Of a DNA stretch of 64,000 nucleotides, positions 12,082 through 25,500 are shown one piece after another. Each line of letters starts with the position of its first letter. Position 1 is the first letter of the stretch. Under the pieces are notes generated by a model. That model did not search any database. It had not been told where the DNA came from and was given only the letters and a program-made list of their open reading frames with translations. Source of the DNA: Pithys albifrons albifrons (lineage: Eukaryota > Chordata > Aves > Passeriformes > Thamnophilidae); NCBI RefSeq assembly GCF_047495875.1, contig NC_092497.1, positions 64,069,492 through 64,133,491 on the forward strand. Reading direction: 5' to 3'. Position numbers and translations under genes: made by a program.

Positions 12082-14532
12082 GGCCCTGTGTACATTTCAA
12101 CCCAAACACCTCAGCTAATATTTGATGAAGTTTCTGAAATGGGTACCACATTACTTCCCTTACATAAAATAAATGCAAAGCTTTAAGATTTGTAGCCTCC
12201 TTTGTCATGCAGAATCCCGAAGATTGTGGGTTTTGACAGGGTGGTAGCTCTAAACTGATTTGGGAGGCAGTTGTTGACAACTGTGAAGTCTATTTCATAT
12301 GAGTAGAAGTGCTTAGAAGTATCTGTGATTTGCTTTGTGGAAATAGGTAAAGAATCTCTTCCATACCTTAGTACTTTAAAACCACTAAGATTCATGTGAA
12401 CGACTATCGGCCATGGTTCTGACTGAACTGTGTGTGGCTAAGGAGACTACCGAGGGTATCAGTAGCTTGTGCATTGTGCAGGTCACTGGCTGGTAGGAAT
12501 AGAAAGACCTTTGCATTTACCCTCACCATAGATCAGTGACCCTCTGGAGTGGTGGTGAATATAGGGGAGGGACCTCCATATTGCATTTTTGTGCTTCCAG
12601 TGTCAGACTACACTCATCAGCACACCAGTGAGAGGAAGGTGTCTCAGAGTTGTGATAGTTCTGGCAAACAAGAGCAGACCAGAGGTTTTCCGGTCTTTAC
12701 AGAGGAAGTGCCCTGGAACCGCTGTGCCTCTAGCATGGTGGAAGCCTAGGGCAGACTTGCACTTCCACCTCTCCTGTATGGCACCCAGGGCATCTTGGCA
12801 GAGGCTGAAAAACTTGAAAAACTTACTCAGCAAAATCCTTCCATGGAGTAGCCTTGCACCTAATTACAAATCTGTCAAGGGATTATGAAAAAATCATTCT
12901 GATCTGTGTCTTTCTGCTTCCTTATTTTGATGACTGGGAAAAGCAATTCTAAGAAGTTAATATGCTTACTTTTAGCAAAAAGCACATTTTTACAATACTA
13001 CTAGAAGGCCAGACTGGTACTTTTCTGATATTTGGAGCTTTCTGGTATGCAGTCTATTTTAGACATAATATATATTTATCATAAAACTTAAGGGAACCTC
13101 TGAGAAGTTGCAAACATAACTTAGACGGTAAAGTCTTCTGTCTGTGTCACATCAGCTCTAAACAGTGCAATCTATTTCTCTTAGATACAAAGTCCTTTTT
13201 GGTCTCAAAACAGACCTGATAATATCAAAGAATTCCATTGAACTATTTCAGTTATAAAAGAAAATGAAGTTTGATACATGACTACTCAAAGGACTTTCAA
13301 AAATAGCATGGAAGAAGGACGTTCAAAGAAAGTGTCAGTCACAAAAAACATGCAGCACAGCTGCAGTATCAATCCCCTTTCCTGGGATCCCAAGGTACTG
13401 TTAAATCCTTCAAGAATGGAAGGTGTTTTCTTTTCAGGACAGCTTGAATTATTTCTATATTAGGTTTTAGTGGATCTATAGGTGGCTATTTTATGGCTCT
13501 TTAATATTTATTATGTATTTATTATCATTCCTATATTTCCCCCACAGGTGTACTGAAGTGGGACTATCTAAACATTGTGGAGCTATTTGTTATTGTACCT
13601 TTAATTTTCAGCCAATCCATATTTTACATTTGAAGACATTAATTAAATCTCACTATGTCCATCTGAATTTATAGTCCCATATAAAATGCATATTAAGTAG
13701 GGGTAAACCAAGTCAAGGAACAGCTTGGGCAATGAAGCAGGTTTATGAGAGGGCCTGGGAAGAAACGTGCTGAAGGGAGATCCCTGTTTCCAACACCAAA
13801 CTGTAAATTACATCACTAAACATAATCAAAAGCCTTGCTCCATTGCTTGGAAAACTGACACTCAAAATTAGAGGTGTAATAGTAAAACCCAGCGACTTCT
13901 TGCTGAACCATGTTGGCTAGCAGCAGAGTGAGTTTGGTTTGGTCCCAAAACCATCTCCAGCCCAAGTGAGAAGGCAGTATTGGGCTTGTATGAGGGAAGA
14001 GGTTGCACACAGTACACAGCAAATCTAGTGTTCCCTCAGCTGCTGTCCTGTGTATTTCAGCATAGGTCTGCCATCCACACTTGCACATGGAAAGATATTC
14101 ATGCCATGAATCTGGTCTCGGAGAGTCCCCATGGCTGTAGTCCTTCATGTGCTTGTCACTTGCCACCTTCCTTTCTGTTCACCAAGTCTGAGCCTCCCCT
14201 GTGTGTCTTGTTGCCATGTAATTGCAGTTCAAATTGGTTTTTGCTGAATTAGATAGCAATAATATTTTACTTCTTTCTCCGTATCCTAATATTTCCTCAT
14301 CTTCTTTTAAAAATAACTCACACTAAGATGACAAGATCACAGGAAAAGTCAGATGGGAAAGGATCTAAGAAAATCACTTACTTCAACCTCAGCTTACAGT
14401 CTTCTCAAGTCTGTTGTGTTCACTTAATAATGCTAAACCACAGACTCGGTTTGCAGGTGCTGAAATAATGGAGTACTAAAGAGCACTGAAGAAACAATGG
14501 TGACCTTACACCTTGTCAGCTTTTTTCCACAA
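12082..14532. other. unique DNA, nothing recognised
   Basis: About 2.4 kb with no recognised element. The stretch at 12540-12840 is more GC-rich than its surroundings and has overlapping open frames on both strands, none with a recognisable domain. Confidence 0.4.
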
Positions 14533-15130
14533 TGCAGTGGTTTGGGCTGAGATAAGAGTTAATTTTCTTCAGTTTTCTAGTATGGGGCACTGGTATTTTG
14601 TATTTGTGCTGAACACAGGGTTGATAATATAGAAATGTTTTAGTTATTGCTGAGTGCAGGGTATACAGAGCCAAAGCCTTTTCTGCTTTCCCTACTGCCA
14701 CACTGGCCAGGGGTATGAGGGTAATGGGAGGCTGGGAGGATAGACAGCCAGGACAGGTGACCCAAATTGATCAAAGGGATATTCCATACCATATGACATC
14801 ATGCTCTGTATATAAAGCTGTAGGGAAGAAGAAGGAAGGGAAGGTTTGGAGTGATGTTGCTTGTCTTCCCAAGTCACTGGTACACATAATGGGGCCCTGC
14901 TCTCCTGGAGATGGCTGAACACCTGCCTGTCCATGGGAAACAGTGAATTAATTCCTTGTTTTGCTTTGCATGTGTGTGTGGCTTATACTTTCCTTATTAT
15001 ACTGTTTTTATCTCAACCCACAAGTTTTGCGGCTTTTATCCTTCCAATTCTCTCCCCAGTCCTGCTGGTGGGCAAGTAAATGAGTGATTGTGTGGTACTT
15101 GATTGCTGGCTGGGCTTAAACCATGATGCA
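14533..15130 (+). mobile_element. solo LTR of an avian ERVL-type endogenous retrovirus
   Basis: A 598-bp element with imperfect inverted ends (TGCAGTGGTTTGGGCT at the left, AGCCC-like GGGCTTAAACCATGATGCA at the right). The order of blocks matches a common avian LTR: an ATATGACATCATGCTC segment, a TATATAAA box at 14809-14816, then TCTTCCCAAGT, CTGGAGATGGCTGAACACCTGCC and TTTATCTCAACCCACAAGTTTT. These features give plus orientation (U3, TATA, R, U5). No internal gag or pol flanks it, so it is a recombined solo LTR. Flanking 5-mers (CACAA / CAGCA) match poorly, which suggests age. Assignment to ERVL is from memory of avian LTRs and is less certain than the LTR call. Confidence 0.85.
14809..14816 (+). 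promoter_or_regulatory. LTR TATA box
   Basis: TATATAAA within the LTR at 14533-15130, placed as expected for the U3 promoter. Activity today is unknown. Confidence 0.6.
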
Positions 15131-18100
15131 CAGCAAAAGAGTTTGCTTAGATTCACATCTAAATGATTGATTGTTTAATTTTTAGTCAGTGTTTGAAAAC
15201 AAGTTTGGCCAGAACGATGTCGTGGTGCGAACTTCTACACTGACATACCATCAGCCTTTAGGATGCTCAGTGAACTGGATCTCGAACTCATAAAAGACTT
15301 ACTTTCTTTCATGGCATCTGTGTGGACAGTATGACTGATTATAACATGGGCATTTGCTGGTCTTCAGTGACCCATCCATAGAAATTGGGAAAATTGGCAG
15401 AGGCTTTGAATGCAATGTGAAGCCTGAACTTAATATGATGAAGAGAAAAGATTTTTCTTGCACAGCAGTACGGCTTCCAGGCTAGCAGCTTTCTTGGGTG
15501 GCTCTGCATTCTGGAGAGGGGAACCCTTATTCCTCTTCCTTTCCTGCCCTACATTTTTCTTGGGTGATGTTCTCCTATATTAAAGAGCTGCTTTTTTTCC
15601 TGCAATGGCTATGCTACATAGATGAGTGGTTCTCTGTGGCATCTGTAGGTCACAATGTCACACACCTGGTCCTTGGATATTATGTGCATATCTGAGGAAA
15701 AATTTGCCTCCTCACTGATAAATCAAATTGATAAACCAAAGAAGCACTTTATGATTAAGTAATACATTAAGGACATTATGGTTTTAAGCTGATTATAATA
15801 TTTCTTGGTGAAAGTTATAACTATATTTGATTTATCTTCCTTCTAAACTTCTCTCTTCTAAACTCTCCCAGATCATGCCAACACACAGATCCAAAACTAA
15901 GCTGTGCTCCAGGTACAGACTTCTCAAGTTTGCTGTTTTTCACCCTGTCAGTAGTTTTTAGGCTACAGTACTGTAAACAAAGTTGTTCTTAGAAATATAA
16001 TGGCTTGATAAAAGCATAGAGTTTCAGAACCACTCAAAAAAATATTCATCAGAAGGGGTCTCCTGCTATTGCTTCCCATATGTAGTCAATATATCACTTT
16101 AACTACAATGCTTTTACCCTCTGTTTATCACCCCTTCTGAAGCCATGTGGAATACTCATCTTCTTAAACCTTGTCTATAGTATTTCCAAAATACTTTACA
16201 AGCTTGGAGTAATGGACTTTAATGTCTTGCAGCAGCTGAGCTGGTAGCATATATGATACCTTAAATGTAACAATCAAAGGAGCATGCAAGATTTTGGTAT
16301 TTCCGCTGACTTGCAGATGTGCAGTATCCAGGTCCAAAAGCTGTAATGTCAAGTATAGACTAAAAGTGTTTAAAACAAAAGAACATCTCACTGCTCTGTG
16401 TCAACACCACCATAATATGAGAGGATATTCTCTGATAGAGAGAGCACCAGTATTAAATATCCGTTATCTGAGCCCTACAGTAATTTCTTTTTTGTATGTG
16501 TGTTCATGAATAACCTTACTAAAGATTTATGTAACAGAGTGTATTGTTGTATTAACCCAGAGCATGTGGTATTCTCCAGGTGCTAAGCTTTGATCTCCTT
16601 GCCCTTCTATGTATTAAGTTTTCTGGTTCTCATTGACACTGATGCTCTTGATTTAAGGTAATCCTCTTATTGTTGGGGACAGGAAAAAATGCAAGTGAAC
16701 TCTGCAGTGAACCTGGAATCTTGTTCCTTTCTTTCGTCTCAGTTCTGATTGAATCTCCACTAAATACAGTTCAGCAGAATCCAGCCACTGCTTTTAGGAG
16801 TAAAAGTATGTCTTTCAGCAACATTTTATGGTATGGAATGTCGTTTATGGCACATTATATTACAGTTTGAAATGCTAGCATTCACTAACAAGAGGAACTG
16901 TGGGTTTATATTAAAACAACTTAACAGTGTAAAAAAACCCTAGAAATCCAAGAAGGCAGTTTTCTGTGTCCTGCGGCTAGTAACAGAGGGAAAGAATAAG
17001 AGTGTGAGTACATGTGCAGTGGTAAGCTGGGACAGGGGACAGGAGAACAGGAAAGGGGAAAATCTGCTGGAGCAAGGTTCCTAGCAAATGTCTACCAGCA
17101 TGCAGACTGCATGTAAGAGATCAGGCTGACAGTGCCACTTGATTAACTTCTAAGGTATCATCTGAGGAGCAGCTGCTTAATCTCAAGGTTTCTGTTGCAG
17201 CTGGCACCGACCTCCCATCTCTCACCTCAGCTCCACTGTTTTTCTCACTTCCCTTGACAGTTTATTTTACAGGCATATGCTGACTTGAGAAAACATGGTT
17301 CTGGGAATGGAGCTGCTGGGACAGGGTTGGTGTAAGGGGATGGCACGGGTCAGCTCCCCACATACTTACAGCCCACATGCATACCTGACCTGATGCCACA
17401 GAGGTCTGTAGCACTCTGCAAACACAGGCTGCTCTTCAGGGCCAGTGGGGTGGTCAGGGAGAAATACTATGTGCTCTGAAATCAGGGATTGTGAGGTGGG
17501 TGGGGACATTCATTAAAACATCTGCATCACTTGAGCTTTTACTGAGAATAGGGCATGGATTCTATGTAGAAATCAAGGACAGCAGAGTTCAAAGGGATCA
17601 CCTAGTTCACTCCCATGTCCCAGTCTAGCACTCCTATGACAATATCTTTTTTTAGTGGATGAATGTCTTCTTTGTTCTTAGTAAGCTCTCCTATTAGGTA
17701 TAATTTATTCTACTCATATAAGGCTTCACAGCAATTTTTGCTGTTGCCGTTAAAAATTTCTTCTAACATTTAACCTCTGATTTTAATTTCCTGTAATATA
17801 AAGAGAATTGAACAAATAGCACAGAGCAGGTAAGACATCTGCATATTTTCCTGAATTTATCTTCTGAATTACTTAATGTTTAAGGATCAATAATAGAGAT
17901 GGACAAGCCTTAAAACAGCCCCCGTATGACTCACTGAAGCGTTTTCAGACTGTCGTTTAGCTTTCCTCATACAGTATGCTCCAGTCTTATACAGTCACCT
18001 AAGGAAAATCAAAATTTTCACAAACATTGACAGGCTAGGTGAATGTCTTAGAAATTAATGGAGAAGACAATAAGACTAGATTTTTTTCCAAATAAGTGCA

Positions 18101-21100
18101 TTGAAAATGCCTAAAAGGCTATGTTGCTTTTTTATTTGCTTGGGGTTTTCTTTATACTGAAAGAAAAAGGATATTCACTCAGATTTTTGTCTGATTTTTC
18201 TATTTTTTTCACTTAAAATCCATAATAAAGTTAACACCTATGTTTTGCATTTTTGTTAGAAAGGAATTCTTCTTGATCACTTCTTACTAGAGGTGTTCAA
18301 AAATGACATTTTAGGGTTACAACTCAAGCAGACCTCTGACAGGTGGAGTAGAGTGAATCTTCCGTCTTACAGTGATGGCATCTTACCTGACACTGGCCAC
18401 CACCAGAGAGAAGACACAGGATTAAGTGACCAGTGGGTTTGCAGCTCCTTACTATCAGCCTAATATCAAAAAGTGTTTGAAGGTGTGTTTATCACAAATA
18501 TTGCTCTGAAAGTGACAGTCAAGTCTAGTAGTATGCAGTTGTGATACTGCCCGATACTTTTAATGTAACGCTTTCTGTTCTCTGGGTCTGTGTCTTTTTT
18601 GTGGACTATGCCATCCAAATAGGGGTTTCCTTCTGCTGCTGCAAAACTACTAAGGAGTTGTAAGCAGTTACATGCACAGATAGCCCTACTATCACAGCAG
18701 CTGTGTGTGTCACACTCTGCAGGGTATTAATGACAGTACTCACAGGATATTCACAAAGTCACAAAGCTGCAGGAGAGGGGGGACTTTGTCCTGGTACTGC
18801 AGGAGGTGACAGTGGGTTGGGAAAAGGGGCAATTTGTTTAGTCCTTGCCAGGGCATCTGCTACTGTAAGTAGTTTGGGGCAGGCAGATCAGGGTGATTCA
18901 CTGCCTTCCAAAAGAGTAAGTGAAAGTTCTTTGAGTAATTCATCCTGCAGAGGTGTCTCTTTTTCCATTAACTATCAAAGGAGCTCAGGCATCTGGACCA
19001 GCATGTTGATACACTTACTGACCTGTTAGTTTGAATAGGCCTTACATACTTTTCTGAACTAAGAGTTTCTGGGATAGGGCTGACAACAGTGCAAGGTGAT
19101 TCCTGCCCCAGGCCAAGTGTTGTGCCCTTATGCTCCACCAACTATCAGCCCAATTTTGTAAAATTGCAACCTAGAATCACTGGCAGCAGAAGTCTTTGAA
19201 CATATTCCAGTGCTCACACAGGTCAGTTTCTTTGTGTTTCTCATCTCTTGACCCTAGTGTTCATGCAGTGGATGCTGGTTTAAGAAGACAGGTTTCAGCT
19301 GTGCTCTGAAATGTAGCTCCTGCCAGAATAAAAAAAATTAATCTGAGGGGTCTGGAGGCAGCTGAGATAATTTATGGACAGAGAAGAGTATACCTAGCTT
19401 CAAAACTGTTAGTTTTTTAACATACAAGAAGGACAATGTAATGGAGTGCATATACATGGAAATAGTACAAATATTTTGCCAGAGTCCTTAGGGTATTGGG
19501 AAAAGATTTCCGTTTTACTAGTTGAATTGTCATGAGGGATTTTCAAGGGTCAAATTCCATATTGCAAGGAGGATATGAAACTTTTAGGCCATTTATTGCA
19601 GGGACACGTAAAGCAAAGATTGTGCATGCTTGGAGGTTGTAAAAACAATTGGCTGTTTTATGTTTGAAAAGAGGCTTTGTCTCATGGGATGTATTGCATC
19701 ACTGAATCTTAATCTCTTGAAAAGCATGATTGAGAAGATGGTGCTGTGCATGCTGAAGGAGTATGACAGGCTCATTAGAGAGTCTACAATGAACCCTCAC
19801 AACAAGGGGCATAGTAGAAGTTACATATCACATGATTTCGTGCAGATTCCAGAATATGAAACTCAACACTCAGTGAATATGATACATCTTTTTGAAGGGG
19901 CCCAGTAAACTGGAAAAAAAAAAGAAAAAAAAAGAAAAATTCCTGGGGAGCCTTCTCTTGTGCTATGACTACTAGGAGTTTAGATTAGAAAATTACTTGT
20001 CTCCAAGGCAGATTCTTGCAATCCTTAACTTGGAGTCACTTAAGCTTTGTTACGAGGAAGCAGAACAGCACATGTTCTTCACCTGCTTCAAGTGCAATTT
20101 GGGAAGGACCCTCTGGAGACTTAGGAACACCTAGAAGGCTTCTAGACCCTGAAAAACTTCAAGTATTTTTTTTTTTTGTGGAGTATTGGTCCAGACATTT
20201 GAACATGACATTGAGACGTATAAATGAGGAAAGAAAGTAAAAGTTACAATGGGTGACTGAAGTGTTTTACAGTTCTTTGGGTATTACCAACATAGAAAAT
20301 CATAACCCAGATATTTCATGCTTTTTAATAGATCCAGATTGCCATATGTTGCTAACAAGATCCTTCCCTTTATCACTATTTTATCACAATATCCTCTGTA
20401 TATCTCAAAAGAGATTTGTATTTTAGAACTTTTTTATTTTTAAGTGGTAGTCTCAAATGCAGTTTTGGTGTTTTCTATGTCTAGGTTAATGTATATTTTC
20501 TACCTATTACAGCTCAGTAATGTAATACAGTATGTGACCTAAAGTGTCCTTGCACACACAAACCAGCAAATTACTATTTCACAGCCACCCCAACTATATA
20601 TTAAAATTGTCTGGGAAAGGTTTTTCTAAGAGTTGATATGATAGACAAAAAATAAACTGCATTGTATTTTATGCTTAATAGGGAGACATATGTATAAGAA
20701 AACAGTAGCAATCAGCAATCTCTATGATATTGTACATTATTAGAAGAATATTAACTAATAATATCCAGATGAGAAACCACATACAATGCCTCAATATTTT
20801 CCTCAAATTTTCTGTTTTATGGCAACAGTGAAGGAAACTTTATTTTTTCTTTCATTCTTTTCATGGAAGTTCATAATACTCCTTTAAAACTGCAAATGTC
20901 ACAGGGCAAAACAGCATGTAATGATGATTTATGAAGCTGAGACAAACCTGTTGCTTTGTTCGGCGGTTGTGAGTACATTTCTCAGTTAAGAAAGGAGCTA
21001 TTTAATTGAGCAATTCTAGAAACATATACTGAGATTCCTCAGGCTGATAAAGAGCGATATGAGCAGTAGAGTCTAAATACAAATGTTTAACTCATCTTAA

Positions 21101-21147
21101 GCTACACTACACTGATATATTTTTTCCTTTTTTTTTTTTCTCCACAG
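15131..21147. other. unique DNA, nothing recognised
   Basis: Six kilobases of AT-rich DNA. The region 17000-17500 is relatively GC-rich. A 108-codon frame at 18703-19029 (+) lacks any domain signature, though its middle (18850-18914) sits between an AG and a GTAAGT and could be exon-like by chance. A short A-rich tract lies at 19914-19938. Confidence 0.4.
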
Positions 21148-21228
21148 CAAAATCTCTTCCGTTGTTTACACTCTTCTTACCCTCACCTGTGGATAAGCTG
21201 TCCTCTGTCAAAGATTCAGCTAAGACAG
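21148..21228 (+). other. candidate exon 1 of 4 (81 nt)
   Basis: A strong acceptor context, a long T/C tract from about 21118 ending in CTCCACAG, precedes 81 nt followed by GTGTGT, a weaker donor. Two of three frames are open. The frame entering with two bases reads as 26 codons containing SPVDKLSSVKDSAKT and leaves one base over. No known protein is recognised. The next candidate with compatible phase is at 32368. Alternatives are a noncoding-RNA exon or coincidence, because T-rich tracts ending in AG are common in such DNA. Confidence 0.25.
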
Positions 21229-21845
21229 GTGTGTTATTTTGTGAAACATCTTACTGCTTCTTCTTTCCAAACCATAGCAGAGGCTGAGATGTTTTGATGC
21301 TATCAATAATAACCTGAATTGCTAAGCGTGTTCCCAGAGTTTGTAAGAAGGGAAAATCATGTGGGGAAGAAGAAAAATACCAAACCTTACCTTTTGTCCA
21401 GCTTGCCTTGTCAAAATTTATTTCTTCAAGTTCTGGATGGTTGGTCTGCATTCTATACAATCTTACATGGTCCTTTATTAAATGCTTAGGTGTTTCCTAA
21501 AGGCTGACACTGAAAAGAAAAGAGAAGATAAAAACCTCAACAAGTTAGATCATGTTGAAGTGTGGTTCTATTCAGAAAAAGAGACTGTAAAACTAGCACC
21601 TTCTAACTCACACTCTACTCACATTAAATTACATAAACTTCTTTTATCAAAAAAACCCCCAGACTACTATTTTTTAACACCTGGTCAGCATAGTGATGCC
21701 TGTGCGAACTGTATTGTATTGTCTTGGACTTCATCAGCAAAGTCATGTATTTGTTAACCTCTGCATATTATTTGGAGCAGTGAAACTTCACTGATTTTAC
21801 TACAGGGGTATTTGATTCCAAAGTGTTATTGTTTGGGTAGCAGCT

Positions 21846-22567
21846 TGTGCTGGTTTAAAGGTAAACCGGCAGGACAAACAAACCCACCATGAGAGAGATT
21901 ATAAGTCAGAGTTACATTTTAATAAAAATATTACAATAAATGCAATAGCACAAAGAGAAAATGGTTTTAACCCACAAAACCCAGAATTGTAACACAGCAC
22001 CCTGGGGCACAAACGCAATGGTGTTTTCTGGCCCCTGTGCTGAGACTCATGTGGTTCCCCCGAGTCCAGAGTAAAGGGGGTGAAGAACCTGTTGGTGCAG
22101 GTGATGGTTGCAGTCTGGTCAAAAGTGGTGGTCTCCTGCCATTGAAGTTCTGGTCCTATTCTGGATCTGCTGAGTGGTTCCCCAAGTCCCCAAACCCCCA
22201 AGATTATATCCCCTCAGGTTCAGGTGAAAATGCTCAGTACCTCCCTCAGGGCGGGGAATTACAAAATGGGTGATCGCTGTGAGTCATAGGGTATTTTGGA
22301 ATCATTGATGGCCTGTTAGCAGACATGACACCTCAGGCTGGGTGTGGAGGTGCTAATGACTTCCTGAAAGGGGGTTATCACACCTCTTATCTCACAGGCT
22401 TCTTTAACATCCAGCTTTCAGCCTGAGGGGTCAGGTGTGCCCTGGGCCGCTGCTGCAAATGGTTCATTGTTAACAGTTCTTGGGAAATGGAATAAAGGGT
22501 TTAGAACACACAGCTTTGATCACATCCACACAGTGATAAACTGGTGCCAGTTTGCTGAACTAGGACA
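21846..22567 (-). mobile_element. solo LTR, family A, copy 1
   Basis: A 722-bp LTR whose plus-strand ends are TGTGCTGGTTTAAA and GAACTAGGACA, so it has TG...CA termini. Read on the minus strand it has a TATA-like GATATAATC at about 22203-22211 and then ATTAAA at 21918-21923. This gives the order U3-TATA-R-polyA-U5 and sets the orientation. A second copy lies at 51214-51974. Flanking 5-mers are CAGCT and CAGGT (one mismatch), consistent with a 5-bp target duplication of the ERVL type. No retroviral genes flank it. A 100-codon open frame inside it is not conserved in the other copy and is not a gene. Confidence 0.85.
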
Positions 22568-25500
22568 CAGGTCACCTTCCTAAGTCTACAGCACACTCAG
22601 AAGCTGGTGGGTGAGTTTCAGGTAGAAAGAAGGCTTTCTAACTGCCAAAGCCCAGGAGGAAAGGGCAGGTTAGCGAAAATTCAGCTTGAAAATTAAAAGT
22701 GTTTGGAATAGAAATCGGCAAGAAATGTCAGGAGCTTGACATTCAAAGTCACTGAAGGAGCATAGTTGTGGCCAGTGCCTGTTACAAACGTGGCCTGTGC
22801 CCTAGTAGAGCACTCTCCAGGCTACTTGCAGGTTTCATTGTTGCAGATTTCAACATAAGCAATCATATAATTTCCAATAGAGCTATTTTTAAGCAGTCCT
22901 GTAGGAAATTCAGACTTCTAAAAGCTTTGAGCTAAGGTGAAAACTTGTTTAGAGATTTCCTTTGGGAAGGAATAATAAAAAGGAAATATCTAGCACCAAA
23001 GACAGCAGTCAATTTTAGAGTCTCCCGAGGTGTCCTGAAACAGAAGAATCATCCACTTTAAATGAGGTTTAGACAAAACCTGGAGCATGAAATATTTCCT
23101 GGTGCTTCTTGACTTGCTATTTGCTTAGTGGACAGAGGCAGCAGTTTTTCTAGGTTTTCTCAGCTGGCAGTAATGGTCCAGGTTCCAGGTGTTCCTGTTA
23201 GAATTAGTGCTAGAGGCTCTTGTCCTGCTGGGTTGTTGTAGAAGGTTTGCGAACCCCAAATCTCCTGATTAAAGGAGGGTAAGGTAGTCATAAGATCCAA
23301 CACAGTGGGTCATAGGAGCCTTAGCATCACCCCACTCAATGCTTGTCAGATGTCTGTGTACCATCTCCCATATACTTTCTCCCTTATTTGAGAGCTGAGC
23401 TGCTCCTCCCCACTGCCATCCAGGTGGTTCTGCTAATAACAGAGACCTCTTTTCAGCTCTTCCTCCTTTTTCTGAGGCTGTGATGAAGGTGTCAGCTGCC
23501 TTCATAAGGCTGCAAGCTAATGGGCTGGACACTGTGCAACGTGATAAAACCTCAACCCGTTTCACACTGTTTTTATGAAAGAATAGGTAATGTTTCCACC
23601 ACCAAATGGGACTGAGATGATGAGTTCATGTTCTCTTTCAGTGGTACCCTGGATTCTCTTCTCTTTCAGAACATCAAATATTTGTGTCCTAATATACTTT
23701 AGTACATCAATAGAAATGGAATAAACAAGTCAATGTTTTCCTGGTACTGTGACCTGCAACAGCCTCTGCCACATCTGAACTTCATGTTTCTTCCTTCACC
23801 TTTCATTTTTCACGAGGAAAGGAGAGCCACATTCCTACCCTCCTGTAAACTAACTTGGCTATAAAGTAGCAAAGTCGATGTCAGCCAGTGACATCTGGTT
23901 TCGTTTCTAGATTGAAAACTGGCCTCTGCAGCAGGCTAATACTTTTCACAAGAGGCCAGAGGGTGGGAAAATAAGAAACTCCTACAGGTTTGTCTTCTTT
24001 ATTAAAACAAATGGATCACCAAATGAATAGACAGTTCACAATTCATCAGGGAAAAATCAATACAGAGAAGGTTTTTCACTACAGTTTATTGGACAGAAAG
24101 TCTTATATGCTTAAATACCACAAGGACATGGGAAGCCAGGTACACCTCCAAATATTTCAAATAAAAGCAGCATTTTCTAAACACTGGCAGTGATTTTCTT
24201 TGTAAATAGGTTTAACCTTGGACCTTCTGTCATCTTGTATTTTTACACAGGAAATTAATTTTCTACATCCTCTGTGTGCATAGAGAAGACAGAAAGTCAA
24301 AAAACTCCAAGGGATTTCCAAAAAAGCCTCCATATAAATTTTAAAATTAAACAGATGTTATATGATTACCATTAAATCTAAGCCATGGGTTCCGAGGTTA
24401 TAAACTATACATGATGTTCTGAAGCAAGAGATGAAATAGATTTTTTTTCATTTACTGAAGGTTTTCCAGATCAAAAAGGTCAGGATTTAGATGAATCCAT
24501 ATAGGCCTTGTGTTCCAACAAGAGTGTATAAACATCCAAAATAAGTAAATGCTCTCACAATAAGAAGTAAATGGTCAAGGGCTGCTCTGTGAGTTATGCA
24601 CTGCCTACAGCCTGTCCATTGAGGTTGCCATCTATCCTCAGTGGGCATTGAAGTGGATCCAAGGTGAGCTAAGAGTAAAGCTGTCTCATTGTCTGGTCAC
24701 TTTCTGCATTTTTTCATCCATGTCTGTAATTCCAGAGGAATACTCCTATCTTGTGTTTTCTAATTCAAAACCACCACATTACAAAATTTTGTACTGAAGG
24801 AAGGAAGTGTTTGAGAGAGGAGAGAGCTGCTTTTGCCTGCTAGGCCATGGGACTGGTTTCTTGCCTTGCTCTCTTTGTCGCCCACTGCTACCGCATGCTG
24901 CTGCAGGGACACCCTGAGCACACAGGACAGAGTTCTGAGGGAAGAGTCTCAGCCTACCCTCAATGACACCAGCCTCTTCGTGTCAGCGTGTTTCTTTTCC
25001 ACAGCCAGCTGTGGTTGCAGTGTCATCATCTTGCACTCATTGCTTTTAATTGTGGTACTTCTTTGCTTGCACTGTTGAAATTTTTAAGAAGCTGACATAT
25101 TCAGTCACTATTATTGTGGTTATGTTTGTTTTCTTCAGCTCTTGCCTGCTCTCTAGGTGTTGAGATTTCCTGATAATAACACACAGAAACTGCCCACTAT
25201 GGTCCACTGAACTATTTAGATGAATATCATAATGATTTCTCTGATTACTTTTATTAAAGTGTAGTGACTATACTGGAATGTAGAACAGTATCTGTCTTAA
25301 AAAGATAGACATCTAACCTAGACTTTTATGTTTTATAGAGAACAAGAGAGGATCTTCCATTACACCCCAAGACAGGCTTCCTATTCTAGCCTACTAGATG
25401 GCTAATAGCAGATGAAACAAAATCAGTCTAATCCCCACATACAGCCTGTAATTTACATATCCTTCTACTATCTGACTACATCATGTACAGGTCTAGCTGT

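Noticed and set aside
21899..22201. Open frame in an LTR with a partial counterpart at 51280-51576
   Set aside because: The two translations agree only in a short stretch and then fall out of register. LTR homology explains it better than a conserved protein.
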